This document shows, piece after piece, positions 53,641 through 61,752 of a stretch of 64,000 nt of DNA. How positions within the stretch are numbered: the stretch's first letter is position 1; every line of letters starts with the position of its first letter. A program made the position numbers and the translations under genes. The stretch is from Burkholderiales bacterium (GTDB taxonomy: Bacteria; Pseudomonadota; Gammaproteobacteria; Burkholderiales; Eutrophovitaceae), in the NCBI GenBank assembly GCA_028379895.1, contig JAOEKQ010000005.1, positions 47,614 through 111,613 of the forward strand, in the 5' to 3' direction. The notes below the pieces were generated by a model, which had not been told where the DNA came from, searched no databases, and worked only from the letters and a program-made list of their open reading frames with translations.

Positions 53641-54543
53641 ATGAGCACGGCCTCCAATATCAAAAGAAGTATCGTAGTTTTGTCGATCAGCTTCGCGGTT
53701 ATGATTGTCGAGATTCTGGGCGGGTATGCCTTTAACTCGATGGCTCTCTTGGCGGATGGTTGGCATATGGGCACTCACACCATCGCGATTGGCATCACTG
53801 TGCTCGCTTATGTATATGCCGACAAAAAATCCAATGATCCGTCTTTTGTGTTTGGAACTTGGAAAGTTGAAATATTAGGTGCTTACACCAGTGCTCTATT
53901 ACTAATTGTAGTTGGTTTAACTATGGGTTATGAGTCAATAGAACGACTGTTTAACCCCAAAACTATTGACTACGGATATGCAATCGCCACTGCGTTTATT
54001 GGCTTACTTGTTAATGCAGTGAGTGCACTCATTTTGGGGCATCATTCACACGGTCACCATCATTCACACGGTCACCATCATTCACACGGTCACGAGCACA
54101 AAACGCAGTTACACACTGATTTAAACCTAAAAGCCGCTTACGTTCATGTAATTACCGACGCTGTCACATCGTTACTGGCAATCATAGCGCTAATTGCAGG
54201 CTTGTTATTCGCATGGAATTGGATGGATCCGCTGATGGGCATCGTTGGCTCCGTCCTCGTGCTTCTATGGTCCCGCTCATTAATCAAACAAACAACAAGC
54301 ATTCTGATTGACTCCGACACTAACGATGAGACTTCAGAGGCGATCCGGAACAAAATAAAAACATCAATCGTTGATTGTGGCGAACTTCAGGATTTGCGAT
54401 TATGGAGAACGAGTAACAATCAATATGCTTGCGTTATTAAGATTCAAGGGCCGGTAGAAATCAACATTCGAGAACGAATTAATTTAGAGATTTCCGAGCT
54501 TCCGATCTCATACTGCGCAGTAGATGTTATTCCTTCGACATAG
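53641..54543 (+). CDS. Cation diffusion facilitator (CDF) transporter, DmeF-like
   Basis: A 300-aa inner membrane exporter with six segments. The metal site of helix 2 is in LLADGWHMGTH and that of helix 5 in HVITDAVTSLLAI (HxxxD). The ADGWHM variant and NLKAAYVHV are typical of the DmeF (Co/Ni) branch rather than of ZitB. The cytoplasmic loop carries three exact copies of HHSHGH encoded by an 18-bp DNA repeat. The C-terminal domain is short and normal. It is placed in a zinc-starvation cluster although its family exports metals, which is unexpected. Confidence 0.88.
   Translation: MSTASNIKRSIVVLSISFAVMIVEILGGYAFNSMALLADGWHMGTHTIAIGITVLAYVYADKKSNDPSFVFGTWKVEILGAYTSALLLIVVGLTMGYESIERLFNPKTIDYGYAIATAFIGLLVNAVSALILGHHSHGHHHSHGHHHSHGHEHKTQLHTDLNLKAAYVHVITDAVTSLLAIIALIAGLLFAWNWMDPLMGIVGSVLVLLWSRSLIKQTTSILIDSDTNDETSEAIRNKIKTSIVDCGELQDLRLWRTSNNQYACVIKIQGPVEINIRERINLEISELPISYCAVDVIPST
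54040..54093 (+). repeat. Three identical 18-bp tandem repeats inside the CDF gene
   Basis: CATCATTCACACGGTCAC occurs three times without a mismatch (54040, 54058, 54076), encoding HHSHGH repeats of the metal-binding loop. Identity at silent positions indicates recent duplication. Confidence 0.95.
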
Positions 54544-54639
54544 CAACAGCGTAATTTAGCTATTAAAACTTGAATACACCCAGAAACATAAAAAAGTACT
54601 TATCTTGGGTTGTCTGGAGAGTACAGCTAATGACGTCAG

Positions 54640-54716
54640 TGGGGTGGACGATGGGGCTCGAACCCACGACCACCGGAATCACAATCCGGGGCTCTACCAA
54701 CTGAGCTACGCCCACC
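54640..54716 (-). tRNA. tRNA-His (anticodon GUG)
   Basis: A 77-base cloverleaf including the extra G at position -1 that pairs with discriminator C73, which is specific to tRNA-His. The acceptor GTGGGCG pairs with CGTCCAC (one G-U). The anticodon loop contains TTGTGAT. CCA is encoded. Confidence 0.95.
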
Positions 54717-54748
54717 ACAGACTTCATCAACATCAGACCAAAGACCAC

Positions 54749-54825
54749 TGGCACGCCCGACAGGAATCGAACCTGTAACCCCCAGCTTAGAAGGCTGGTG
54801 CTCTATCCGGTTGAGCTACGGGCGC
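54749..54825 (-). tRNA. tRNA-Arg (anticodon UCU)
   Basis: A 77-base cloverleaf with acceptor GCGCCCG/CGGGCGT, discriminator G and encoded CCA. The anticodon stem is CCAGC/GCTGG and the loop CTTCTAA, giving UCU. It lies 29 bases after tRNA-Pro in a leftward array. Confidence 0.95.
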
Positions 54826-54854
54826 AACTCAAACGCCTAAGCCGTCATTATTAC

Positions 54855-54931
54855 TGGTCGGGGTGGAGAGATTCGAACTCCCGACATCCTGCTCCCAAAG
54901 CAGGCGCGCTACCAGGCTACGCTACACCCCG
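54855..54931 (-). tRNA. tRNA-Pro (anticodon UGG)
   Basis: A 77-base cloverleaf with acceptor CGGGGTG/CACCCCG, a terminal A discriminator and encoded CCA. The anticodon loop TTTGGGA gives UGG. It is the first tRNA of the leftward Pro-Arg-His array. Confidence 0.95.
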
Positions 54932-55075
54932 ACTGAAGGGCCGAGACTATATCGCCTCATGCCGCATTCGTCAATCTGACAAAGACAATTTTACATCTAA
55001 AATTGCTTTAATGAGATAAATCTGATATACACACCTGTTTTTTAAATAGCGGGTATTTTTTAATATTAAAGCTTT

Positions 55076-55528
55076 ATGGCCACTCCAAGAAAAAGCACAA
55101 CCAAATCAAAACCGACTGTGAAAAGCGCATTTAAGCCATACGCTCCCAAAAAAGGCGAGGCGTACATGGGCACAAAACAGAAGAATCACTTTAAGAAAAT
55201 CCTTTTAGAGCTCAAAGGTCAACTCGGTGCAGATATTGATAAAACCGTACACACGATGCAGGATGAAGCCACTGTCTTTGCAGATCCAAACGATAGAGCC
55301 AGCCAAGAGTCGGACATGGCGTTGGAGTTGCGAAATAGGGATAGGGAACGAAAACTCATTAAAAAAATTAATGAGACCATCAGCCGAATTGAATCAGGTG
55401 ACTACGGGTACTGCGATAGTTGTGGGATTGAGATCGGGTTAAAAAGACTCGAAGCGAGACCAACAGCTTCGTTATGTATAGACTGTAAAACGCTAGATGA
55501 AATCCGGGAAAAACAAATGGCCAAGTGA
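55076..55528 (+). CDS. dksA: RNA polymerase-binding transcription factor DksA
   Basis: A 150-aa protein that enters the RNA polymerase secondary channel and works with ppGpp on rRNA and amino-acid promoters. The coiled-coil tip DxxDxA is present as DPNDRA, and the zinc finger is [17 protein letters not shown]...CIDC. The N-terminus (~25 residues, [15 protein letters not shown]) is longer and basic, as in many gammaproteobacterial DksA. It is followed by a strong terminator. Confidence 0.95.
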   Translation: MATPRKSTTKSKPTVKSAFKPYAPKKGEAYMGTKQKNHFKKILLELKGQLGADIDKTVHTMQDEATVFADPNDRASQESDMALELRNRDRERKLIKKINETISRIESGDYGYCDSCGIEIGLKRLEARPTASLCIDCKTLDEIREKQMAK

Positions 55529-55560
55529 TTGCTAGCTTAAGCAATTGTCGTAAAAGTACA

Positions 55561-55587
55561 AAAAAGCCATCCAAAGATGGCTTTTTT
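55561..55587. terminator. Bidirectional terminator between dksA and the radical SAM gene
   Basis: AAAAAGCCATC-CAAA-GATGGCTTTTTT: an 11-bp perfect stem flanked by A and T runs, serving both convergent genes. Confidence 0.93.
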
Positions 55588-55589
55588 CA

Positions 55590-56432
55590 TTATGTGGACA
55601 AGTTAACTTTAACGTCCAACCCTCTAAGACGATTAGCAAACGTCTTGAACCAATCATCGTCCACCGGCGACAATCTCGATGACTCTGGCTGCATGGACTC
55701 TCGAGCAAGTCCGTACAAAAGCACACCTTTAAAAGGGATATCGCTCGCCTTAGCTTCTTTTATCAGTTGAACATAAGCATCAACATCGAAATCACTTGGA
55801 TTTGCACCATCCAGCTTAAAGAAACACGTCTGTATCCAAGTCGGACAAGCTTTTGCGGACGCCTCTAAATTCGACATGATCCGAGTCTTATTTACCTTAG
55901 TATCATTAATGAGGGAGGTACCCTCGATTGTCGCGCGATCGATCTTGTACCATACCTCTCCATTTATACCAGCTAATTCCGAAACACCTCGTATCACTTT
56001 GTCTTGATGCATCAGGCTACCATTGGTTATCAAAACAGTTTTAACTGACTTAGGAATATTCACGTTTGCCCTCACATCGTGCAACGCTTGAACAGCATCC
56101 AAAAAATTTGGAGCAGAAGTCGGCTCACCATTACCTGAGAAAGCAATATCGTTTAAACGACGTTGCCCCTCTGGCACGTGATCCTCTAAATACGAACCCC
56201 TCAAAATTTGATCAAGGAAAACATTCAACTCGGTTTCTAGCAGCCCAACATTAACTGGTGGAGGCGCTCCCCGAATTAAATCGGGCACCTGGCAATAAAT
56301 ACATCGCCAATTACACGCATTGTTAATATTTAAATTAATACCTAAGGACACGCCACCAGCTCTCCTAGAGACTACTGGATAGACATATTTGAACCCCTCT
56401 TGAAAACGACTATGGTCTTTGGTGTTCAACAT
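55590..56432 (-). CDS. Radical SAM protein, nitrile hydratase operon
   Basis: A 280-aa cytoplasmic enzyme. The iron-sulfur/SAM motif is CNWRCIYC, followed by SGNGEPTSAP (GNGEP is the second SAM-binding element) and ITNGSL. The overall style matches COG0731-like radical SAM proteins. There are extra cysteines in ACPTWIQTCFFK. It begins 5 bp after the accessory gene of nitrile hydratase, so it is transcribed with it; a maturation or unrelated role is possible. The reaction is not known. Confidence 0.85.
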   Translation of the reverse strand: MLNTKDHSRFQEGFKYVYPVVSRRAGGVSLGINLNINNACNWRCIYCQVPDLIRGAPPPVNVGLLETELNVFLDQILRGSYLEDHVPEGQRRLNDIAFSGNGEPTSAPNFLDAVQALHDVRANVNIPKSVKTVLITNGSLMHQDKVIRGVSELAGINGEVWYKIDRATIEGTSLINDTKVNKTRIMSNLEASAKACPTWIQTCFFKLDGANPSDFDVDAYVQLIKEAKASDIPFKGVLLYGLARESMQPESSRLSPVDDDWFKTFANRLRGLDVKVNLST

Positions 56433-56437
56433 GACAT

Positions 56438-56827
56438 TTATTTCGGCACAGATAAGTCAAAATGGTTAAGATCCTCCTTCATAAGCTCCAATGGTTCACC
56501 GTGCGGCGTTCGCTTCGCGACTCTAGCCCACCCTGCTTGATACTGCTCTATCATTTGGGTTGATACGATGTTCTTTTTAATTAAAATATTTTCTAGCGCG
56601 CTGAGTACGTAAATATAATAATCAGCGCCCGTATCGGCATGAGATAAATTACGTTTAATTTCGGCTCCCATTTCATCCGCCCACTCCGACCAAGAAATAA
56701 CCCCGGCCTTTTCGAGCCCTACCAGCATGGCAAACGTATCTGCTTCCCAAGGCTCAGAAAACACGGGATCTTTAATGCTGTTTGGCGAACCCTTTGCAAA
56801 TTGGGACCAGGAAAAGCCATCAGTCAT
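56438..56827 (-). CDS. Nitrile hydratase accessory protein
   Basis: A 129-aa protein of the nitrile hydratase activator type (TIGR03889), with homology to the N-terminal half of the beta subunit: the block PVFSEPWEADTFAMLVGLEKAGVISWSEWAD is diagnostic, and YYIYVLSALENIL closes the domain. These proteins load cobalt or iron into the alpha subunit. The start at ATG 56827 has GAGG seven bases upstream, inside the end of the beta gene, with 8 bp overlap; a longer frame reaches 56860. Confidence 0.9.
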   Translation of the reverse strand: MTDGFSWSQFAKGSPNSIKDPVFSEPWEADTFAMLVGLEKAGVISWSEWADEMGAEIKRNLSHADTGADYYIYVLSALENILIKKNIVSTQMIEQYQAGWARVAKRTPHGEPLELMKEDLNHFDLSVPK

Positions 56828-57491
56828 ATTCAGGCCTCGACAAATAAGGCTCAAATGCATCTACTAAGTTGCTGACAGTTGTATCTGAGGCTTCGCCCCA
56901 CACCTCACACCCTTCGAATTCGACGGTATACAACCATTGAGGATTCTCTGCCCCATGACTCACAACCGCATCTGGAAAAACATGTCGTCCTCTTATAGCG
57001 ATGATGGTTCCAATTTTATCTCTAGCATAACGAGGCAAGCGGGTGTGTCCATTGACATGCAATTCCTTCGTGATTACCAGATCTCCAACGCTAAACTGTG
57101 GATCATGGATTCCATCACGTTCGAAATTACCTCTGACGAACGTCTTATCAACACCCTTCACGGTCAATACCTTTAATGACTCTGACAAATTTCCAGTTAG
57201 GCTAACCTCCGCTCGAAACTCGTCCAAACTGAAAAGACCTCGCTCAAGGGCTGTCGCAATCAAAGTATGAGTCCAACGCTCGTAATAAGACCAAGATAGA
57301 TATTCAATTGGATGGATGCGTTCTTGTGCATGCCGAAACACATCAATGTTCCACGCCTCCGAATATAGGATCGCCCTCTGAAGACCAAGTACACGACCCT
57401 CCCAAGGGGCATGAAATACAGATCCATTGTTATCCTCTGGCTGGACGGGACCAAAGCCCTCCATACCACCCAAATCATGCATACTATCCAT
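56820..57491 (-). CDS. nthB: Nitrile hydratase subunit beta
   Basis: A 223-aa subunit of the nitrile-to-amide hydratase. From ATG 57491 it begins MDSMHDLGGMEGFGPVQPE, the canonical beta-subunit N-terminus. LSWSYYERWTHTLIATALERG and the SH3-like C-terminal segment (VEFEGCEVWGEAS) follow. It overlaps the alpha gene stop by 8 bp and the accessory gene by 8 bp, which gives tight coupling. An alternative GTG start lies at 57506. Confidence 0.95.
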   Translation of the reverse strand: MDSMHDLGGMEGFGPVQPEDNNGSVFHAPWEGRVLGLQRAILYSEAWNIDVFRHAQERIHPIEYLSWSYYERWTHTLIATALERGLFSLDEFRAEVSLTGNLSESLKVLTVKGVDKTFVRGNFERDGIHDPQFSVGDLVITKELHVNGHTRLPRYARDKIGTIIAIRGRHVFPDAVVSHGAENPQWLYTVEFEGCEVWGEASDTTVSNLVDAFEPYLSRPEYD

Positions 57492-58125
57492 TAACGTTAT
57501 CCTCACTTAGAGGTGATACTTTTCCCGTGCCGATCATACTATCTCTGGTAACGCACTTGGCTAATTCCGACTCAGATTTTACGCCAAGAAAAACTGGCCT
57601 TTGAGGTATAACCAAATAACGCGTTTCAGCGGTTGAGTCCCACACTCTTATTTTTTTAGCCTCCGATAACTCTAAACCAAACTCTTTGAGGACTGAGCGA
57701 GGATCACTCACGATACGTGAACGGTAAGGAGCTGACTTGTACCACACAGGGGGTAAGCCCAAAACATCCCATGGATAGCAAGAACATAAAGTACAAACGA
57801 CAACGTTATGCAGCGAGTCGTTATTCTCAATTGCTATCAGATGCTGCCCAACCTGAGGAAAATCCGATTGGCTGTTGATCGCTTTTGTTGCGTCTTCCAG
57901 TAATGCGCGTTTGAACTCTTGATCAATCCATGCACGTGCCACGACTCTAGCTCCGACATGAGGCCCGACTTTATTCTCAAAGTGTTCAATAATCTGATCG
58001 ATCGTTGCCCGCTCGACTAAACCCTTGGAAACTAAAATTGATTCAAGTGCTTTTACTCGCTTTTGAATATCAGTAAGGATTGATTCCTCTCCATGAGAGT
58101 GGTCGTGATGATCAGAGCCGGACAT
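57484..58125 (-). CDS. nthA: Nitrile hydratase subunit alpha, cobalt type
   Basis: A 213-aa catalytic subunit. The metal site VCTLCSC has cysteines 111, 114 and 116; Thr in CTLCSC marks the cobalt enzymes, while iron enzymes have CSLCSC. Flanking blocks YPWDVLGLPPVWYKSAPYRSR and the His-rich N-terminus (SDHHDHSHGEE) are normal. The similar gamma subunit of thiocyanate hydrolase is less likely, since the partner is a full-length beta subunit. It is the first gene of the leftward nthA-nthB-accessory-radical SAM unit. Confidence 0.95.
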   Translation of the reverse strand: MSGSDHHDHSHGEESILTDIQKRVKALESILVSKGLVERATIDQIIEHFENKVGPHVGARVVARAWIDQEFKRALLEDATKAINSQSDFPQVGQHLIAIENNDSLHNVVVCTLCSCYPWDVLGLPPVWYKSAPYRSRIVSDPRSVLKEFGLELSEAKKIRVWDSTAETRYLVIPQRPVFLGVKSESELAKCVTRDSMIGTGKVSPLSEDNVNG

Positions 58126-58436
58126 AATTGATGTTCTTCCTCATACTTTATGTTGGTAACAGTAACATCATAAACTGCCCAAGCTGGGATGTAACCCCGC
58201 GATACCTAATATACGTAAAAATAAGATATGGGTTGCACCAAATGGCGTTAGGCACGTGAGTTACAAACACTGCTTAACCTCATAAATCAACACAATGTAG
58301 TACAACGCGTAAAATTACGTCTCTTGATATGTCAATTCTTCTGAAAAACAAAACTTAGCATGCGTAAGAGAGTCCGAACATTGTTAGTTATCAAACTTGA
58401 CATAAATTTTTTAAAACACCCGTCAGTACTCGCTTT
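58126..58436. other. Divergent region between nitrile hydratase and the FAD oxidoreductase
   Basis: 311 bases with promoters for both directions. I find a TTGACA at 58397 but no good -10 at the right spacing, and no clear extracytoplasmic sigma factor site. There is no gene. Confidence 0.45.
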
Positions 58437-59732
58437 ATGAATAAACCCCACGTAGTTATCATTGGTTCGGGCATCTCTGGCTTATCCGCTTGCTGGCACC
58501 TAAGAAATCACGCCAACATTACCGTAATAGAAAAGGCTAACTATTTGGGTGGACACACACACACACATACCCTTGAAATCGATGCAGAGCCGGTTCGAAT
58601 AGATTCAGGATTTATCGTTTTTAATGATCGAACATACCCGGGTTTAAGAAATTGGTTTTCTACTCTAGAGGTGGAGAGCCATCCAGCCGATATGTCATTC
58701 TCTGTATCGCTTGGAGATGGAGAATTTGAGTGGGCAGGATCAAATTTAAGGACAATTTTCGCGCAAGGTAGGAGAGTTTATGATCTTAATTTTTTGAAGA
58801 TGCTTCGCGACATTCTTCGTTTTAACAGCAAGGCTCCCAAGGACGTAGCTACTTACACATTCAGCGACAAAATACAAATTACGCTTGGAGAATATCTAGA
58901 CCAAGAGGGATATGACACATACTTTCAGAACCGATACTTATTGCCAATGGCAGGTGCGATTTGGTCATGTCCACTTTCTGAAATTCGCAAGTTTCCTCTA
59001 AAATTTTTCGTTTATTTTTGCGAGAACCATGGCCTGCTCTCTGTACTGAATCGCCCTAAGTGGTTCAGCGTGAAAGGAGGAAGCCAAACTTATATAGACG
59101 CAATGCTCGCGAAAACTTCAAATAACCCCATCTCCTTCAGAAAAAATACTCAAGCGTCATCAATTAAAAAGACGGCTTCGAGAATAGAAGTCACGACAAA
59201 AGACTTTCATCAAAACCAACATCTCATTGAGTGCGATCATATCGTATTTGCTTCGCATGCTGATGATTCGGCGCAAATCCTTAATTCAATATCGCACCCG
59301 ATGAACGAACAACTATCAAAGGTTAAGTTTCAAGCGAATACAGCTGTTATCCATGAGGATGCTCAACAGATGCCCAGGTTGATGAGCGCATGGGCGTCCT
59401 GGAATTATTTATCTCATACAGCACTCGAGGAAAATCCCCGCATTGCGGTAACCTACTTTATGAACAAACTCCAGCACTTACCAACAAGTAAAAATTTATT
59501 TGTTACATTAAATCCAGTAAAACAGATAAACCCCTCGAAATTATTTAAATCTATTGAGTATTCCCATCCCGTAATGGATCAAGATCGAGAGGTTGCTGTA
59601 AAAAATATTAAAAATATGCAAGGTGAAAGTAAATTTTGGATAGCGGGAGCTTGGATGGGAAATGGATTTCACGAAAGTGGCTTTCAATCTGGGCGAGAAG
59701 TGGCCGAAAAAATCATTGGAATTGGCAATTGA
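58437..59732 (+). CDS. FAD-dependent oxidoreductase (amine oxidase-like, fatty acid modification cluster)
   Basis: A 431-aa flavoprotein with the FAD motif IIGSGISGLSACWHLR at residues 8-23 and the family block DSGFIVFNDRTYPGLRNWF near residue 58. A (AC)6 microsatellite (58553-58564) encodes HTHT in GGHTHTHTLEID, where relatives usually have GGHT only. The protein class precedes DUF1365 and cyclopropane-synthase-like genes in many genomes, and in Rhodobacter such a set is part of the singlet-oxygen and furan fatty acid pathway; activity here is inferred. It overlaps the next gene (TGATG). Confidence 0.87.
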   Translation: MNKPHVVIIGSGISGLSACWHLRNHANITVIEKANYLGGHTHTHTLEIDAEPVRIDSGFIVFNDRTYPGLRNWFSTLEVESHPADMSFSVSLGDGEFEWAGSNLRTIFAQGRRVYDLNFLKMLRDILRFNSKAPKDVATYTFSDKIQITLGEYLDQEGYDTYFQNRYLLPMAGAIWSCPLSEIRKFPLKFFVYFCENHGLLSVLNRPKWFSVKGGSQTYIDAMLAKTSNNPISFRKNTQASSIKKTASRIEVTTKDFHQNQHLIECDHIVFASHADDSAQILNSISHPMNEQLSKVKFQANTAVIHEDAQQMPRLMSAWASWNYLSHTALEENPRIAVTYFMNKLQHLPTSKNLFVTLNPVKQINPSKLFKSIEYSHPVMDQDREVAVKNIKNMQGESKFWIAGAWMGNGFHESGFQSGREVAEKIIGIGN

Positions 59733-60505
59733 TGAAGAATCTTCCTCAGATAGTTAGAGGGTACGTGAGTCACGAACGTCTTAGCCCACGAACTCATACG
59801 CTCATGTCCAAAACGTTTTACTTACGATTGCCTATTCAATCAATCCTATCCAGCACCGATCAAAGCCAAGTCATTTACGGCAATTGGATTTTCGGAATCA
59901 ATCGAACAAGTTTAATTTCGATCCATGATAAAGATCATGGGTCAGGAAACAGCATAAAGACTTGGTTATCTGAGACGCTTAAAGAAAATAATTTAGATAG
60001 CGTAGTCGATGGAGAAATTTGGTTAACGTGCTTCCCTAGAATCCTTGGATATCAATTTAAACCAGTTAGCTTCTGGTTTTGCGAAAATAAAAATCATGAA
60101 CTCGTGGCAGTTTTCGCCGAAGTCCATAATACCTTCGGAGAACGACATACATATGTATTGAAGCCCCAGAACGGTCAGCAAAGGTTTAAACCGGGCGACA
60201 TTATTTCTACACCTAAATCTTTTTACGTTTCGCCATTTTTATCTGTTGCTGGACACTACAAATTCCAATTCAACTACGACCAAACTACTCGCCGCGATTA
60301 TTCCAGGATCGATTACTACAATGAAGGATTGATTCTTAAAACGTACATAACCGGACTAACCGACCAGCTAACAAACTTGAATGCATTAAACGCGTTACTT
60401 AAATATCCCTTCATGGCTTTAAAAATCATTATTCAAATTCACTTTAATGCGTTCATTTTATGGACGAAAAAAATACCATTGACCCTTTCGGAAAGAAACA
60501 AATGA
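59732..60505 (+). CDS. DUF1365 family protein
   Basis: A 257-aa cytoplasmic protein of the DUF1365 family, which almost always lies between an FAD oxidoreductase and a cyclopropane synthase-like gene. Marks are YVSHERLSPRTHTL, LTCFPRILGYQFKPVSFWFCE, VHNTFGERHTYVL and KSFYVSPFLSVAGHYKF. The FWFC and HxxFxERH blocks suggest a hydrolase or lipid-binding role, but no reaction is established. Its start overlaps the upstream stop by one base (TGATG) and its stop overlaps the next start. Confidence 0.92.
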   Translation: MKNLPQIVRGYVSHERLSPRTHTLMSKTFYLRLPIQSILSSTDQSQVIYGNWIFGINRTSLISIHDKDHGSGNSIKTWLSETLKENNLDSVVDGEIWLTCFPRILGYQFKPVSFWFCENKNHELVAVFAEVHNTFGERHTYVLKPQNGQQRFKPGDIISTPKSFYVSPFLSVAGHYKFQFNYDQTTRRDYSRIDYYNEGLILKTYITGLTDQLTNLNALNALLKYPFMALKIIIQIHFNAFILWTKKIPLTLSERNK

Positions 60506-61728
60506 ATGCAGCAAAAGAGAGCCTGTGGGCGAAAGTCATATTTAAACTTCTAAGTCGAATCGAAGTCGGGTGTATCTGCGTTAAAGGTCCTAATGGCTTC
60601 GAAAAATATTTCGGTAATGATACGAAGGAAATAATGGCGCCTGCCTTAATAACCGTCAACGACTGGAGAATGTTTAGAAGCATATTGCTTCGGGGAGATA
60701 TTGCATTCGGAGAGACGTACATGGAAGGCCAATGGGATACTCCCGATCTAAATCACCTATTGTGGGTAGTCGGTCAAAATAGGCGACCGTTAGATACGGC
60801 CATAAGAGGTTTCAAATTTGCCAATGCACTAAACCTTTTTCGTCATTTACTGAATAAAAATACAAAAAATCAAGCGCGGCAAAATATCGAAGCACATTAC
60901 GATCTTGGTAATGAGTTTTATCAATTATGGCTAGATAAATCGATGACTTATTCGAGCTCTATTTGTCAAGATAAAAATGGTAAGGTCGCTGATAGCCTCG
61001 AGGACGCACAAAACTATAAAATCAAAAGAGCCGTTTCAAAACTGGGTAAGCTTGACGAAAATTCGACAACTCTAGAAATCGGTTGCGGATGGGGAGAGTT
61101 ATCCAAACTTCGTCTCGAAACTTCTCCGGGCAAACATGTGGGAATTACACTATCTAAAGAGCAAAAGGACTGGACTAGAAAAATATTGAAAGATGCTGAG
61201 TTGAGCATTCGAAACACCACTCTCTTACAGGATTATAGGGATATCAGAGAGCAATATGATGGGATAGTTTCTATCGAAATGATCGAAGCAGTCGGAAAAG
61301 CGTATTGGGAAACATTTTTCGAAACACTAAAAAGCTCATTAAAACCGAATGGTCGCGCTGTAATACAAGCCATCACTATCAATGAGACGTTAGCTGATAA
61401 TTATCAAACCGGGGTTGATTTTATCCAAAAATATATCTTCCCAGGCGGCATGCTGATGAGCAAAGACCAATTCACTACATTAGCCGCCAAGTATAAATTT
61501 AACGTTTTAGATACCTACGAATTTGGAAAAGACTACGCCTGGACATTGCAGGAGTGGCTCAAGCGGTTTCATAACAATTGGCCGGCGATCGAGGCGTTGG
61601 GATTTTCAAACCGATTTAAAAGAATGTGGGAGTTTTACCTTTGCTATTGCAGATCTGGGTTTTTAAATGGTGATATCGACGTTGTACAGTACACGTTATC
61701 CCATTCACCGATGCAGCCCTCTGCCTGA
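60502..61728 (+). CDS. Cyclopropane-synthase-like fatty acyl methyltransferase
   Basis: A 408-aa SAM-dependent enzyme acting on phospholipid acyl chains. The SAM motif LEIGCGWGELS is at residues 191-201. Compared with E. coli CFA synthase, the bicarbonate ligands Cys139 and His266 are Ser152 and Gln289, while Glu239 (E262) and Tyr317 (Y345) are kept. Such variants (TYSSS and QAITI) are typical of methyltransferases in DUF1365 clusters, which may methylate without ring closure. The ATG overlaps the DUF1365 stop as ATGA, with a GGAAAG ribosome site; the open frame reaches 60460. Confidence 0.9.
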   Translation: MNAAKESLWAKVIFKLLSRIEVGCICVKGPNGFEKYFGNDTKEIMAPALITVNDWRMFRSILLRGDIAFGETYMEGQWDTPDLNHLLWVVGQNRRPLDTAIRGFKFANALNLFRHLLNKNTKNQARQNIEAHYDLGNEFYQLWLDKSMTYSSSICQDKNGKVADSLEDAQNYKIKRAVSKLGKLDENSTTLEIGCGWGELSKLRLETSPGKHVGITLSKEQKDWTRKILKDAELSIRNTTLLQDYRDIREQYDGIVSIEMIEAVGKAYWETFFETLKSSLKPNGRAVIQAITINETLADNYQTGVDFIQKYIFPGGMLMSKDQFTTLAAKYKFNVLDTYEFGKDYAWTLQEWLKRFHNNWPAIEALGFSNRFKRMWEFYLCYCRSGFLNGDIDVVQYTLSHSPMQPSA

Positions 61729-61752
61729 ACATTCATGTCGAAGTCTTAAAAA

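Noticed and set aside
54040..54093. CRISPR-like direct repeats
   Set aside because: The units are adjacent without spacers and lie in frame inside the CDF gene, encoding a histidine loop.
54563..55019. Small open frames on both strands
   Set aside because: They are shadows of the tRNA-His, tRNA-Arg and tRNA-Pro genes.
57484..58125. Thiocyanate hydrolase gamma subunit
   Set aside because: A single full-length beta subunit and an activator protein follow, as in nitrile hydratase operons; thiocyanate hydrolase has separate alpha and beta chains.
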